Source of the DNA: Chromera velia | Lineage: Eukaryota; Sar; Chromeraceae | Direction of reading: 5' to 3' | NCBI GenBank assembly: GCA_018398765.1 | Contig: JAHBMJ010004204.1 | Location: 64,001 to 127,094, forward strand | DNA: 63,094 nucleotides | In this document: positions 1 through 11,700 of the stretch, piece after piece | Numbering within the stretch: the stretch's first letter is position 1 | Layout of the letters: every line of letters starts with the position of its first letter | Notes under the pieces: generated by a model | Seen by the model: the letters and a program-made list of their open reading frames with translations, nothing else | Database searches by the model: none | What the model was told of the DNA's origin: nothing | Made by a program: the position numbers and the translations under genes

Positions 1-2169
1 AGACAGGAAGAGGGGGGGGGGCGAGGAGGTCGTCTGGAGCACCGTTAGAGTTGAATGCACTCTCTGCGTGGACCCGTTTCGTGTTGGAAGGTGGTCTGGG
101 TTCTTCCGGTTACACAGGGCTGTTTGTGGGTCTGGAGATTTGCAGAGATTCTGGGGGATCGGGGAGGAAAGTGGTGAGTCAGTGTCACCCTCTGAAGAGG
201 GATTGGTTGGTTGGGGAAATGAGTGGATCGATCGGAGAGGACTTGAGTCTTCTTGAGCTGATCCCTCTGACACCCTCGGGAGGCGGAGAGTGCATGCGAG
301 GGGTGTTCTCCAAGAATGCCCTTCCTCCTGAGAATTCTCTCCAGAGACCTTCGTCCTTTCCATTTTGGGTTCCCCCCCTCACTGGCCGTCTTGCAGATGC
401 AGAGAGAGGTCTGAAGGAGACAGTACGGACGTGGGACAGCAGTTGTGCGTTAGGGACGATGTGGGTTCCTCGTGCAGATGCGGATGGTGCCCGTGAGTGG
501 CTGCAGGCGGTTGAAGAGGAGGTTGATGCATTTGAAGCAGGGCGGGAGGAGGCCATTCGAATGAGTTGGGGCACCGGGGTGGCACAAGCTGAGATTGGGC
601 ACGGCGTTCAACTCCGCAGTCTGTCTCTTCTAGACGTGATGCCCCGCCCTGGAGGGCTGAAGGGGGGGCCCTGCGAGGCTCAGCTAGGGGGTGAGGGTCG
701 GGCTCACTTGGAAGAGGCTCTGGTAGACGCGCAGGTGTCTGCGTCTGGGAATGGGAATATTTGTGTCCCATTTGCGCAGAGTTTTTCGATGTCGTCTGAA
801 ATTCAGACTTCCTTTGTTTGCCCCTCAGCCCGAGACTGGGTGACAGGGATCGAGAAGGGCATTGACAATCTGTTGACCCAGATTCGGTCTTTTCTGTTCT
901 CTGTGAAAATCAAAGCGAGGGTAGACAGAGGGAATTCGTGGAGACCGGGAGGTCGGGGTGTTGTGTGTGATGTGAATATATTTGACAGGGACCCTGCTGT
1001 TGTCGCTGATGCGATTGTGAGGGCCCGGGTTCTTCTGGACCCTCTCCATTTTGATCTGGAGGGGTTGAAGGCGAGTGAGGTGCCTCGGTCTCGAATCTTG
1101 AAGATTTGGCTTGAAGGCAAGAGACTGCATCCGGCGGTAGAGGAGACAGTGAGGCAAGGGGGGCATTTTGAGATGGGCTCCTCGGACGGAGACGGCAGAA
1201 AAGACAGGGGGGGGAAGTGGGTGCGGCTGCACGGCAGTCCGGTGGTGCGAACGCAGTTTGAGGAGGAGCTGGAGAGATCTGTTCAGAGGTTCAGCAAGAG
1301 GTTTGGGGTCTCTCGTCTGTCGCCGGCTGAAGGGTCTTTCCTTGCAGCTAGTGAGGAAGGCAGAGAGATAATTGACCGTGTGAACGCAGTGTTGAAGGGA
1401 CGGGGATGGGTGGAGTTGGTGGTCTCTTTGGAAGGTTGTAGGTTGGAGCATTGGGTGAATTTGAGTGGAGTCACATTCTGGGATGGGGGGGTGTCCTCGT
1501 TTGTGTTTGATGAGAAGAAGGGAAGTGAAGAGAACGTGCAGGGAATGGAAGGGGAGTTGGATGAACACAGACTGTCCGTGGATACGGGCGTGAGGAGGGT
1601 GCTGCAGGCAGTTCGACGAAGAGTTGCTGGAGGGGTAGAGAACGAGGAATCCGAATGTGTTTTTTGTCGACGGTTTTTCCCTGAGCACCCTTCCGTCGAG
1701 TGTTCATCTTTCTGGCTCTGCCACCACGCGTTTTGCCTCGAGTGCCTTGCCCAGGAAGTCCTTCAATTCTCGTCGCAGCTTCAGGAAAGAGCAGATGAAC
1801 TAGCGCTCTCATGCAACAATCTTGTAGTTCCTGACTGTGAGGCGGTCACAGAGACGGGTGCAGGGTCTCGTGCGTTTGCGTCCCCACGCGACCACCCAGA
1901 GTCTCCTCCAATCGACAGGCCGACCCTCAGGTGTCCTGCTTGCAACATTCCAGTGGGACTTCCGGACGTCCACAAGGCTCTCTCCACGGTCTCTGCTGAG
2001 GGGCGGACGGAATTGAAGACACTCTACATGGTCAGTCTTGCAGGCCCTTCCATGATTAGCTGAGGGAGGATCTACGTGGCGTGCGTCTGAGACCTACCTG
2101 AGTGAATGAGAATATTCAGACTGTCAAGTAGCCCCTCAACAAAATAGCGGCGTGTTTTCTCCTTCCATT

Positions 2170-2251
<82 letters not shown>

Positions 2252-2384
2252 GAGAGAAAGAGAAAGAGAGAAAGAAAGAGAGAAAGAGAGAAAGAAAGAG
2301 AGAAAGAGAGAGAGAGAAAGAGAGAGAGAGAGAGTTGTGGGTGCGTGTCCGTGTGTTCCTCTCTATCAATCCGATTACGTGTCA

Positions 2385-2444
<60 letters not shown>

Positions 2445-3752
2445 TGCCTTCTTGTGTGATGTGCGCAGCGAGTGATCCGGCTGGGCACCCTTCAGGACCC
2501 ATCGTTTGCCTCCGTGGACGTGGGTGTGTGTCCCTTCCCAGACTGTGCTGCCATCACCCGGCCCTCGGATGGCTGCTCCGAATGTGCGTGCTGCAAGCGG
2601 CTTTCTTGCGGACGTTGCGGGTCCGTCGACGGTCTTCACAGGGATGTGTCCTGTGAAGAGTTTTTCAAAATGCGCAGAGAGCTCTCAGGTCACTCTCTAT
2701 GGCAGTTCTCGTCGAGTGGGCTGGAGGGTGTGGAGGAGGGTAGGTGGGTCGGCACAAGTCGGGAGGAATACAGCAAAAGTCTGATGCGGACCAGGCGTGC
2801 GTGGGCTGCGAGGGTGCTGACCGAGAGGGGTAGAGACTTCGCGGACGGGGCGGGAGAGGAATTCGCTGGTGTGAGGGTGAATGAGCATCTATCTGATGGG
2901 AATAGTGAGTGCGTGCGTCGTTTTTGGAGGGGTCTCGAATGTGTGTGGTTGGAGCAGCAGGAAGCCTTAGAGGGGGATGGAGACTTCGAATGTCTGGGGG
3001 AGTTTTTGCAACTGAGTGCGGAAGATGTGATCGGCATGGGGTCGTTCATGTGGCATGGCACAGACGTGGGAAGGATCGAGGAGATCTTCAGATGGAATTT
3101 TGATCCGATGCAAAGGGGAAGAGGGACAGGGCAGCTGTATGGCATCGGGGAATATTTTGGAGAGAACGCGGGGGAGTGCGCGGCGTACGCCAAGGTGAGG
3201 CGATGATGAGATGTGCTCAAACTCTTTTCTTTTCTTCACTTCTGACCTCTTGTGTCCTCTCTTGTCAGCCAAGAAGAAGAGGCGAAAGTGAAGGGAGAGA
3301 TGAGGAAAGGGAAAGTGGTGTACTCAAAACGGCCACGGTTTCTCTTACCTTCTATTCAAATAGTTTGCCCCTCGGGTGGTCTCTCTGTGTTCCGCCCTCC
3401 ACCCAAACATGCCTGGGTGCTTTTGTGCAGTCAGGGTGCATTCACGAAAGGCGATCTCAATTCACATGATTTGCTTCTGTGTTGTGGATGCATGCATGGG
3501 CCTGATTTGCTCTTTTCTTTCTTGTCCTCCCTCCCTCCGCGTATGCAGAATGGGCCTGAACTGATTCTCAGCTTTGTGTTGAAGGGGGGACACCAGAAGG
3601 TCGTACAGGGAGTGGGCGTCCGTGTCGAGAATCCGACCAACGAGGCGGCCTCCTTTTGCCTTCCTCTGATGAGCCTCTCCTTCTCAGCTGCAGGATGGGA
3701 GAACCTGAGGGCATGCAGGTCACCGTTCGATGTCGAGAACACAGTGGAGAAA

Positions 3753-3789
<37 letters not shown>

Positions 3790-3799
3790 CTGTCTCTCC

Positions 3800-3848
<49 letters not shown>

Positions 3849-3861
3849 TCACACACACACC

Positions 3862-3907
<46 letters not shown>

Positions 3908-3943
3908 ATGAAGAAAAGGAGGGAGAAGAAGAAGAAACATATA

Positions 3944-3974
<31 letters not shown>

Positions 3975-4018
3975 ACACACACACATACACACACACACAC
4001 ACACACCTCTGTCTCTCC

Positions 4019-4103
<85 letters not shown>

Positions 4104-4113
4104 CTGTCTCTCC

Positions 4114-4160
<47 letters not shown>

Positions 4161-4192
4161 ACACACACATACACACACACCTCTGTCTCTCC

Positions 4193-4226
<34 letters not shown>

Positions 4227-4265
4227 GTCTCTCTCTCACACACACACACACACCTCTGTCTCTCC

Positions 4266-4297
<32 letters not shown>

Positions 4298-4867
4298 GTC
4301 TCTCTCTCTCTCACACACACACATACACACACACTCACACAAACATGCGCGCGTGCGCTTCCTTTTGCCTTTTGGGTCGATTCTTCCGGCATGGTCAGTG
4401 AAGGAGAAGCGGCCACATGCGCTCCTTCTGTGGTGTATTTTCAACAAAAGGAAGGATGTACGAATGTGTGTGTTGGTAGGAATGCGAAACGATTGCTTTT
4501 TCTTCTGAATGTGTGTGCGTGAGCGAATTCTCATTTCACTTTTTGCATGCGACTGCTCTCGCAGAAGGACGGCAACCAGTGGCCCAGGATCATCGAAGAC
4601 GACAAAGAGTGGGGGGAAGGGGACTCGCAAGGGCAGGTGAAAGGAAGCACGCTAGCACCCCTCCTGGAGGGATCTCAAGAATGCGTCTGCAAGCAGTGTG
4701 TGCAGACTTCCGACCTGTGTATTTGCGCTTTTTTGGTGGTCATTGTGGTATCTGTCTGTCGTGAACTCTGCAGAGCTCTGTCCACTCAGAAACAAAAGAG
4801 GAAAAGACCCCTTTGGCATGGCTGTTTGTTCTTCTCCCCGTCTCCTTCAGCATCTGCTTTTTTGTGA
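1..4867 (+). CDS. RING/IBR zinc-finger protein fused to a PARP-type ADP-ribosyltransferase domain (5' end outside window)
   Basis: Exons: start of window to 2030, 2469-3194, 3549 to about 3718-3743, and 4565-4867. The first two junctions are phase 0. Exon 1 has no in-frame stop at the left edge, so the start is missing. Its end holds a RING-like finger (CVFCRRFF..., a C-H pair in [11 protein letters not shown], then RCPAC). Exon 2 opens with an IBR-like set ([30 protein letters not shown]). The PARP signature follows: [20 protein letters not shown] and [19 protein letters not shown]. Exon 3 gives VRVENP...[10 protein letters not shown], like the last PARP strand. His (WHGT) and Tyr (GEYF) of the catalytic triad are present. 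The third position aligns with Leu rather than Glu, so mono-ADP-ribosylation is inferred. No convincing RING2 is seen. The exon 3 donor and the C-terminal hydrophobic Cys-rich tail are uncertain. Confidence 0.8.
2166..2445. repeat. (GA)n / (TC)n / (GT)n microsatellites in intron 1 of the RING/IBR-PARP gene
   Basis: Almost pure GA with AAAG interruptions runs to about 2333, then TC and GT runs end just before the acceptor at 2468. The GA and TC tracts are complementary and could pair in the transcript. Open frames across this tract are repeat artefacts. Confidence 0.95.
3750..4345. repeat. Compound (TC)n-(CA)n-(TCTG)n array in the last intron of the RING/IBR-PARP gene
   Basis: A block of (TC)n, (CA)n, CTCTGTCTCTCCG, (TCTG)n is repeated about five times. 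At 3908-3943 it is broken by a non-repetitive spacer, ATGAAGAAAAGGAGGGAGA followed by AGAAGAAACATATAGTCTG, which recurs elsewhere in the window. Confidence 0.92.
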
Positions 4868-5932
4868 AAATTCGCCCGGTCATTTTTCTGATTGTTTCTT
4901 CATTGACGTTTCGGGGGATAAGAGTCACGAGGAAATCTAAAGAGAGTCAGAATCGAAAAAACAGGTGACGAAACGTGCAGTGTGGCCTTGCTCCAACTTT
5001 TCTCGCATCCGCATGTGATCCTCGTTTATGTCGATCAATGAAAGTAAAAATGGCAAAACGTGACAAGAAAAAGTGCGTGCACAGAAAAAATAGTTTCGCC
5101 TGTGACTTTTGAAAAACGATGGAGAAAATTTGGGAGAATCCCGGAAAGATTGTAAATATGAACTTTTTTTTTTACAGTATTGATTTTAAAATAAGAAAAG
5201 GCTAGTGAGAGACTTAGATGCATACGTTTGCATTTATTTCCACCTTGTAATTCCTAAGCTTTTTACTGTTATTTTGATTTATCTTGTAAGAAAGTATGGT
5301 GAGTTCATGTAAGTTTAAAATTTGAATTTATATGATGTTTATAAGTCGTGCTACTATTATTAGCTTTAGCATGGCATAGCATAGTAGCATTAAAGAAAAT
5401 AGACGAAACAAACAATGATTCAAATTTATCAAAAAAATAATGTAAAAAGATTTGCTTTTTTAATGAAGCTAGCTGATTTAATGAAGCCTGGCTATAGGGC
5501 TATATAGCTATAGGGCTAGGGAGCCTGGGGTAGGCGGGGGGGGCGCTTTGTAGCGCTGCGCCGGCGCGCCATGCCTGTGCCCGCCGAAAGGGGGCCGCGA
5601 GTTTTTCCGCGCACAGTACGCGCGCTCCTTGCAAGTACTTTTTTTTCTGTATACGCGTGCTTTGAATCCCTTTTTTGTGTGCATGCATGCATGCATGTGA
5701 AATAAATTAAGTTTTTAAGAAAATCGATCATACAGGTATATCGCCTCTATCGAGATCGTTTTGAACGAGCCCGCCTGTCACTCCAAAAGTATACCGGTCA
5801 GACTATAGCTTGTTGACACGTCTGCCAAGCCGATTGACTAGAGAGTCGTCTAAGCGAATCCAGAAAAGTATGCCGTAGTCACCGGGAAGCAAGGCCACAT
5901 CCTCCCATCGAACTGTCAAAGATTAGAACTTA
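4868..5932. other. Intergenic, AT-rich, no gene seen
   Basis: Mostly AT-rich. A GC-rich island at about 5518-5620 (CGCTGCGCCGGCGCGCC) stands out in this background, followed by a (GCAT)n palindrome near 5681. I see no coding potential. Confidence 0.6.
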
Positions 5933-5946
5933 CACGTATATATAAG
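5933..5946 (+). promoter_or_regulatory. TATA-like motif upstream of the 5999 gene
   Basis: The sequence CACGTATATATAAG lies 52 bp before the ATG at 5999. Near-identical motifs sit upstream of two other start codons in the window, at 23857-23872 on the minus strand and 37663-37677, which supports a core-promoter role. Confidence 0.5.
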
Positions 5947-5998
5947 TCTCCACCACTTTCCCCTTTCCGGCCGTCCATCAGAATCAAACGAGGACGCC

Positions 5999-6595
5999 AT
6001 GTGCGGAGGAGGTTCTGATTCCGGAGAGGAAAATCCGGTGAAATCGTTCTGCCTCTGGCTATGCGTTCCACAGCGGTGCATCGTTGATCAAGGAGAGATT
6101 ACGGTGTGCTACCCCGAAGAGACACCGCAAAGCAGTGCACAACGCCAGCCTCAGGTTCCGTCTGCATCTCAGCACTTTCGTCAAATGGCTCCAGCAGCAC
6201 CTCCTCGCCCGAATCACTACACGTATCAGCACTTGCAGCAGCAGCAGGCAAGAACAGGTCAAGCAGTTCCTGGAGCAGGTGTATCTGTTCAGTTCGCGCC
6301 ACAGACACCGAACAATGCCCCTTCCCCTCGAAGTATACCTGCCCCGAACAGAGTTCCAGCCCTTCATGTGGAAGCAGTCACCTCAGTGGAGGGTGCAACC
6401 TCCCCGATGGGCAGTGGGAGGCCTCTGTCAAGCATGAGGTTGCCGTACCCAGGCCAGGGCCAGCAGCCTCTTCCGGGAAGTCAACAATCGACCCAGAGGG
6501 GCAACAGGGAAAAGGAGCCGGGCCACCTAGACGCTCTCTCCAATCGACTGCTCAGCCAGAGATCTCCCCGCTCTGCGATGAACAAAGAAGGATGA
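5999..6595 (+). CDS. Hypothetical Gln/Pro/Ser-rich protein, 198 aa, single exon
   Basis: The ATG follows a TATA-like motif and a short leader, and the frame runs to TGA without an intron. The first 45 residues contain several Cys (MCGGG, SFCLWLCVPQRC, TVCYPEE). The remainder is low-complexity and disordered: a YQHLQQQQ stretch, many Pro and Ser, and a basic end. No domain is recognised. The composition would suit a disordered regulatory or adaptor protein, but I assign no function. It could also be the first exon of a longer gene, although the region after it is microsatellite. Confidence 0.5.
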   Translation: MCGGGSDSGEENPVKSFCLWLCVPQRCIVDQGEITVCYPEETPQSSAQRQPQVPSASQHFRQMAPAAPPRPNHYTYQHLQQQQARTGQAVPGAGVSVQFAPQTPNNAPSPRSIPAPNRVPALHVEAVTSVEGATSPMGSGRPLSSMRLPYPGQGQQPLPGSQQSTQRGNREKEPGHLDALSNRLLSQRSPRSAMNKEG

Positions 6596-6969
6596 GGTGT
6601 ACAAAAACCCATGCAAGAAATACAAGTCAAGATGAAATTTCCAGTTCAGTTCGTTGCCTAAAATGTCTAATCCTGGGACCACAACCGTGACACTAATCCC
6701 TTCTGAAGAGAAGTGCCCCCAAACGATCCTGAGCTTTGTCAAAGTTTTCGCTCGGTCTATGCAAACCAGAATAGACGCATGAGTATGCACGTATGTATGC
6801 ATGAGCTCCAATCTCCAAGCCTCGTCTGCCTGCAAGGAGGATTGGGGGACCAAGTAGTCGACGCCGAAGTTTCAGAAAAACAAATTGACAAACAGTGTCC
6901 GTATGCACTGCCATGTCTTCGTCATGCGAGATGCATTGATGCTTACCCCCCTACCTTCAGCCTGTTCAT

Positions 6970-7223
6970 CTGTCTGACTTGCCGACCATTCGCCCATTCG
7001 TCTGTCTGTGCGTCTGCGTATCTGTTTGTCTTTCTATCTATCTATCTATCTATCTATCTGTCTGTCTATCTGTCTGTCTGTCTGTCTGTCTGAAGAAGAA
7101 ACATATAGTCTGTCTGTCTGTCTGTCAGTCTGTGTGTTTGTAGAAGAAGCAAAAAGTCACTTTCGCACTCGCAGTGGTTGGGAGGAGAGGGAAGAGGAAA
7201 GGAAAAAGGAACCGTTTTGTCCC

Positions 7224-7254
<31 letters not shown>

Positions 7255-7440
7255 AGAAGAAGAAACATATAGTCTGTCTGTCTGTCTGTGTTTCTGTCCG
7301 CCTTTGTCTTTGTTGCTTTCTTTCTTTTTGTCCGTTGTATCAATGAAGAAAAGGAGGGAGAGAAAGCGTACAGTCTGTCTGTCTTTTCGTGGGAGGAAAT
7401 CCAAAAGGCATGCAGTCTGTTTTTCTGTTTGTCAGTGAAA
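6970..7440. repeat. (TCTG)n / (TATC)n array with a recurring non-repetitive spacer
   Basis: TCTG repeats are interrupted three times by the same spacer. AGAAGAAACATATAGTCTG occurs at about 7093 and 7258. A longer variant, ATGAAGAAAAGGAGGGAGA then GCGTACAGTCTG, starts at 7343. The same spacer sits in the arrays at 3908 and 54148. Confidence 0.85.
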
Positions 7441-7738
7441 CGAAAAAGAGGGAACGAGTGCAGGGGAGCACGAAAGAAGGTATTCTCTGCCTGTCTGGGA
7501 TGACGTTTCTCTTCTTCATATCGCAGTCGATCACATTGCCTGCCTGCCTGGCTGCCTAACTGCCTAACGGCCTAACTGCCAAATTGCCTGATTGCCTGCC
7601 TCTTTCTCTCCCTACCTCTCTCCTTTTCTGCCTCGATCCGTCTGCCCTCTTGACTCTTGAGTGCCTGTCTCAATCTCTGTCTCTGAGTCTCTGATCCACT
7701 TTCAGCCAGCGAGCCGGCCGGTCAGTCAGTAAATCATC

Positions 7739-7791
<53 letters not shown>

Positions 7792-8723
7792 CACTGTGTG
7801 TGTGTGTATGTGTGTGTGTACGTGTATATGATTTGTAGGTCTATATGTATTTTAGATTATTCTAGGGATTATTATAAGTTTATAATTGGATTCCAGATTA
7901 TAATGATTGCATATATCAGTTGCATATCAAACCTTGGGCTACTATCCCAGGAGTCTATCCGACTTTATACTAATGAATGTCATATGATCGCATTCTTTTT
8001 TTTTTACTTAAATTGAATACTTTATGTCAGTGTAATAGTATGAATTAATTAATTAATTGTTCTGATTTTTGAAGAATCAAGTTTAGCACTGTTACTTAGG
8101 CTAAGTTAGCACTAGCTAGGCTCTCCATACTTTACCATACGTAAAAAAAATAAGAAAGTTAATTGCCTAAAATCATTTTTACTTTTTATATAATTTTATT
8201 TATTTGTTTTTTTGAAGCAAACACTTCAAGTTCGAAGCTCAAAGCCGAGCTGACGCACAAAAAAAAAAACTAATTCAGCCTGAGGTTTTGGCCGAAATTT
8301 ATTTATCTATTTTTTTTGCTTATCGGGAGCCTAGAGTTAGCAGTAGCATTTAAATATAATTGAATGGTCAAGTACTGTTGTTTCTGGCTGCCCGCAGTGG
8401 GGCCGCACATAAATTATTGTACCCGGCCGATTTTGGGCAACTATCTGCTTTGTACTAGGCTTTGTATGTGATCTTTAGATTCCAGAACACTCCTCCAAGA
8501 CGGTAACACGACGACTAACGTTGCCTGTAGAAATTTTGCAGTCTCCCTTCCCTCACGATGTGCTAATTCTTCTTCAAGTGGACTTCTATTCCTGAAAGAA
8601 TTCGAATTGCCCTTCCAACCAGAGAACTCCTTCGCCTGTCTTCCAGCGTTCCTCTTCACTTCCATAGAAGCCCAAATGCCCTCCCCATTCTCATTCTCCC
8701 ACTCTGAGCCTCCCACTTGTCAG
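7441..8723. other. Intergenic: GT microsatellite and AT-rich sequence
   Basis: CTGCC-rich degenerate repeats run to about 7700, then a (GT)n tract at 7741-7810, then AT-rich sequence with AATT repeats near 8045. No gene is seen. The part from about 8450 to 8723 is probably the 3' UTR and end of the minus-strand WBP11-type gene. Confidence 0.55.
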
Positions 8724-11700
8724 TCAACCAATTTCGGCAAGGAAGTTCGAGAGCGCCTGCAGTCAGAAAGAACACGACGTCCATCCGGTGAGCAGCATGG
8801 AAATGATTGAACATGGCAAGATTGCCAGATGCTGTCACGTATGCGAAGAACAGAAGTGAGAAGACAAAAGAGAGCAAGGCAAAGGAGACAGAGAACATCG
8901 GAGAAAGGGCGGGGACACAAAGAACGAGAGAAGGGATGCAAGGAAAGAGAGTATGCATGAAAGTAGCTCCACTCACCGCCTCTGCATCCTTGTCTTTCTT
9001 CTTCTCCTTCTGTTGCCCAGACGCAGATTGTCCCACATAAGAAGAACCCGACACCACGCCACTGCCACCGAGGAAGCCGGCAGCGGTGGCTGCATTCCCC
9101 CCCCCCTTGCCTCGAAGAGTCTGCATTGATCGATGGAGAAAGACCAGGCAAGGAAGGATATATGCGCGGAGTGAGAGAAGCAAGCCTGACTCAAAACAAA
9201 AGCTCAGGACTGAGACGGATGAAAGAAGAGAGCAGGGAACAAACATATAGAAATCGTAGAATACCCAAAGGAGCACTCATAATCAAACGTGTTCTCCTGA
9301 TCTCAACCAGATGTGCCCTGACTGACTTACCGTCGAGAACGCAGTCACCTGGGCGACGCTGGCAGCTCCAGGGGCAGCAGCTGCAGTGGAGGTTTTCACA
9401 GTACCCTGCTGCTGCATCTGACGCACGCGGACTGCCGAGGGAAGAAACCTAGAGGCGGCTGCAACGGCTGCGTGTGTTCTCTGCTCCTTCTTTGCCCGTG
9501 CTTTCGCTTCCCTTTCCTCTTCTTCCTGCTCTTCTCTCTCTACTCGGTCTCTGTCTCTCTCTCTCGGAGGCCCTGAGGGAACAGGAACAGGAACAGGCAG
9601 CACACCCCCCCCAGCAGCTGTCTCTGCTGCCGCTCCAGATGAAGTTGCAGGCCCATGGGGCTCCAGAGGGAGCCCTGAGGGCATCCCCATTCCTCCGGAC
9701 ATAGACATACCCCCTGTGGGCGGCTGCAACGTCGACAGAGAAATGCAGAACAGAAACTGTAATTTATGTTCACATATGGACGATTCGAAGATTCTACAGG
9801 TAGAAACAGTTTGAGCCGAAACAGCCTGCGCAAGAACAAGCGACCGACAGAACAACGCAAAAACACATCAACCACAGAGCTCAAGGTAAGCGGGCACAAA
9901 AGCACCCAAAAATCTTCATCCACACACGCGAGGACGCATACGAATACACGAACGAACACCTTTTCACCACCCCTGCGAGCCGTTCACTCATTCACTGACT
10001 CACTCACCGGTCCGGGAGGAAGAGGAGGCGGCTGATTTCCTTCTGCACCTGGAGGAGGTCCTGGCGGCAGCGCCGGGGGGGCACCCGGGCCCACGCCCCC
10101 CATTTGTTGTTGCTGCTGCTGCTGCTGTTGTGGCTGGAGGAACGGGGGAACCCATCCGGACTGCATGGGGGCGCCTGGAGGGCCTCCGGGGGCCCCGCCG
10201 AAGGGGGGGGGTCTGAACCCCGGCATGCCCATGGGGCCTCCGTTTGGGCCTGCGAATGGGCCCTGGTTTTGCATTTGCATTTGCATCTGCATGAACTGAG
10301 GGTGTGGGGGCATCTGCAGGGACACAGAAGAAGGCACAGAAAAGACACCAGGAGGGGATTTCTTTTCGGCACACGCAAAGTTGCACTAAGACGAAAGAGC
10401 GATACAGAAAAGACCGACACTGCACATCCCCCCCCTCCTCGCGGGAATGGAATGAGGAAGAGCGAGGACAAAGGTGAACGGACGGATAAGCGCAGAAAGT
10501 AAGCAATGGGCACAGAGAGACAGACAGAAAGACTGACTGACTGACCCTCGGACCAGGGCCGGGGCCCCATCCCCCATGCATGGGTCCAAAGGGGCCGGCT
10601 GGGCCCCCCATCATGTGCGGGTCGTTTGGTCCTCCTGGTGGTCGCATGAGGGGCTGTTGCTGCATGGGTCCGCCGGGGCCCTGCATGTGGGGGGGCAGGT
10701 GCGATGGCCCGGGGAGGACCCCGGCAGCATCGGGGGGGACGCCTCCCGGCAGTGGAGGTTGGCCCATTGGGAGAGGGGGGGCGCCGGGCGGGAGGGGGGG
10801 CGGTTGGAAGGAGTCTTCGTCTTCTGCAGTGGAGACATAGAAGGTAAAGAAAGAAAGAACTGAATTGCAGCCTCTGTCTCACTATTTCGTTTCACAGATT
10901 GATTGACACATGGAGCAGAAAGGCAAAGGAGTCAAAACGCGACTGTTGGGGGGACCGTGTTTCGTTGTTTTTTTTCAGGAAAGGAATCAAGTGTCCTGGT
11001 ACAGAAATAAAAGCGAAGAGAAGTATAGAGGACGGTTACGGAGAGGAAGAGAGGAAGACACACAGTCCCTGGATCTGTCTATTGGCCGAGCTAAGTACCT
11101 GGTGGGAGATCTGGCGGTGGAGGTGGGGGGATGACGGGGTTCTCAGGGTTCCAGTTTCGGAAGTCGGTCGGAATGCCGGAGGACCCTGCAGTCTCTCAGA
11201 GACAGAAAGAGGGAGAAAGGGAGAAAGAAAGAAAGAAAGAAAGAAAAGATAATTGAAGTGGAGGACTGCAAATGCTTTTTTATTGCGTTCGACTACAAAA
11301 GATGCAAGGGGAGAGATTCACTTTGCATGCCCATATTTTCCAATACCGCACGTCATTGGAAAAAGTCAGCAGGGGGGCTGAGACTGGGACTGAGAGAGAC
11401 AGTCAGAAGCAGGCAACCGACAAAAGGAAAGATGTGCGAATGAACGAAGGTGTTTTCAAACAAAGAAACAAAGAAACAAACAACCAGAAATTCAAGCATA
11501 CGCTGAGGATTCTGCAGGCAAGAAGGAACTTTTTGGCTGTCGTCTTTGCCTTCCTCATCTTCCGATGAGAGGGGAGGCTTTCTCTGTTCTCTTCATCCGG
11601 TGTGAACTGTAAATGGACCATGCGAAAACAGGAAGGAAGGAAGCAAGGAAGGACGAAAGCACAGAAGGAAGAAAAGGAGGAAAGGCTACTTGCTCGATCC

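Noticed and set aside
3431-4630. 399-codon minus-strand frame rich in [12 protein letters not shown]
   Set aside because: It is the complement of the compound microsatellite in the RING/IBR-PARP gene, with no independent coding signal.
4565-4867. RING2 domain at the C-terminus of the RING/IBR-PARP protein
   Set aside because: CVCKQC...SVCRELC is Cys-rich, but the spacing and lack of a His do not match RING2; the segment is also strongly hydrophobic.
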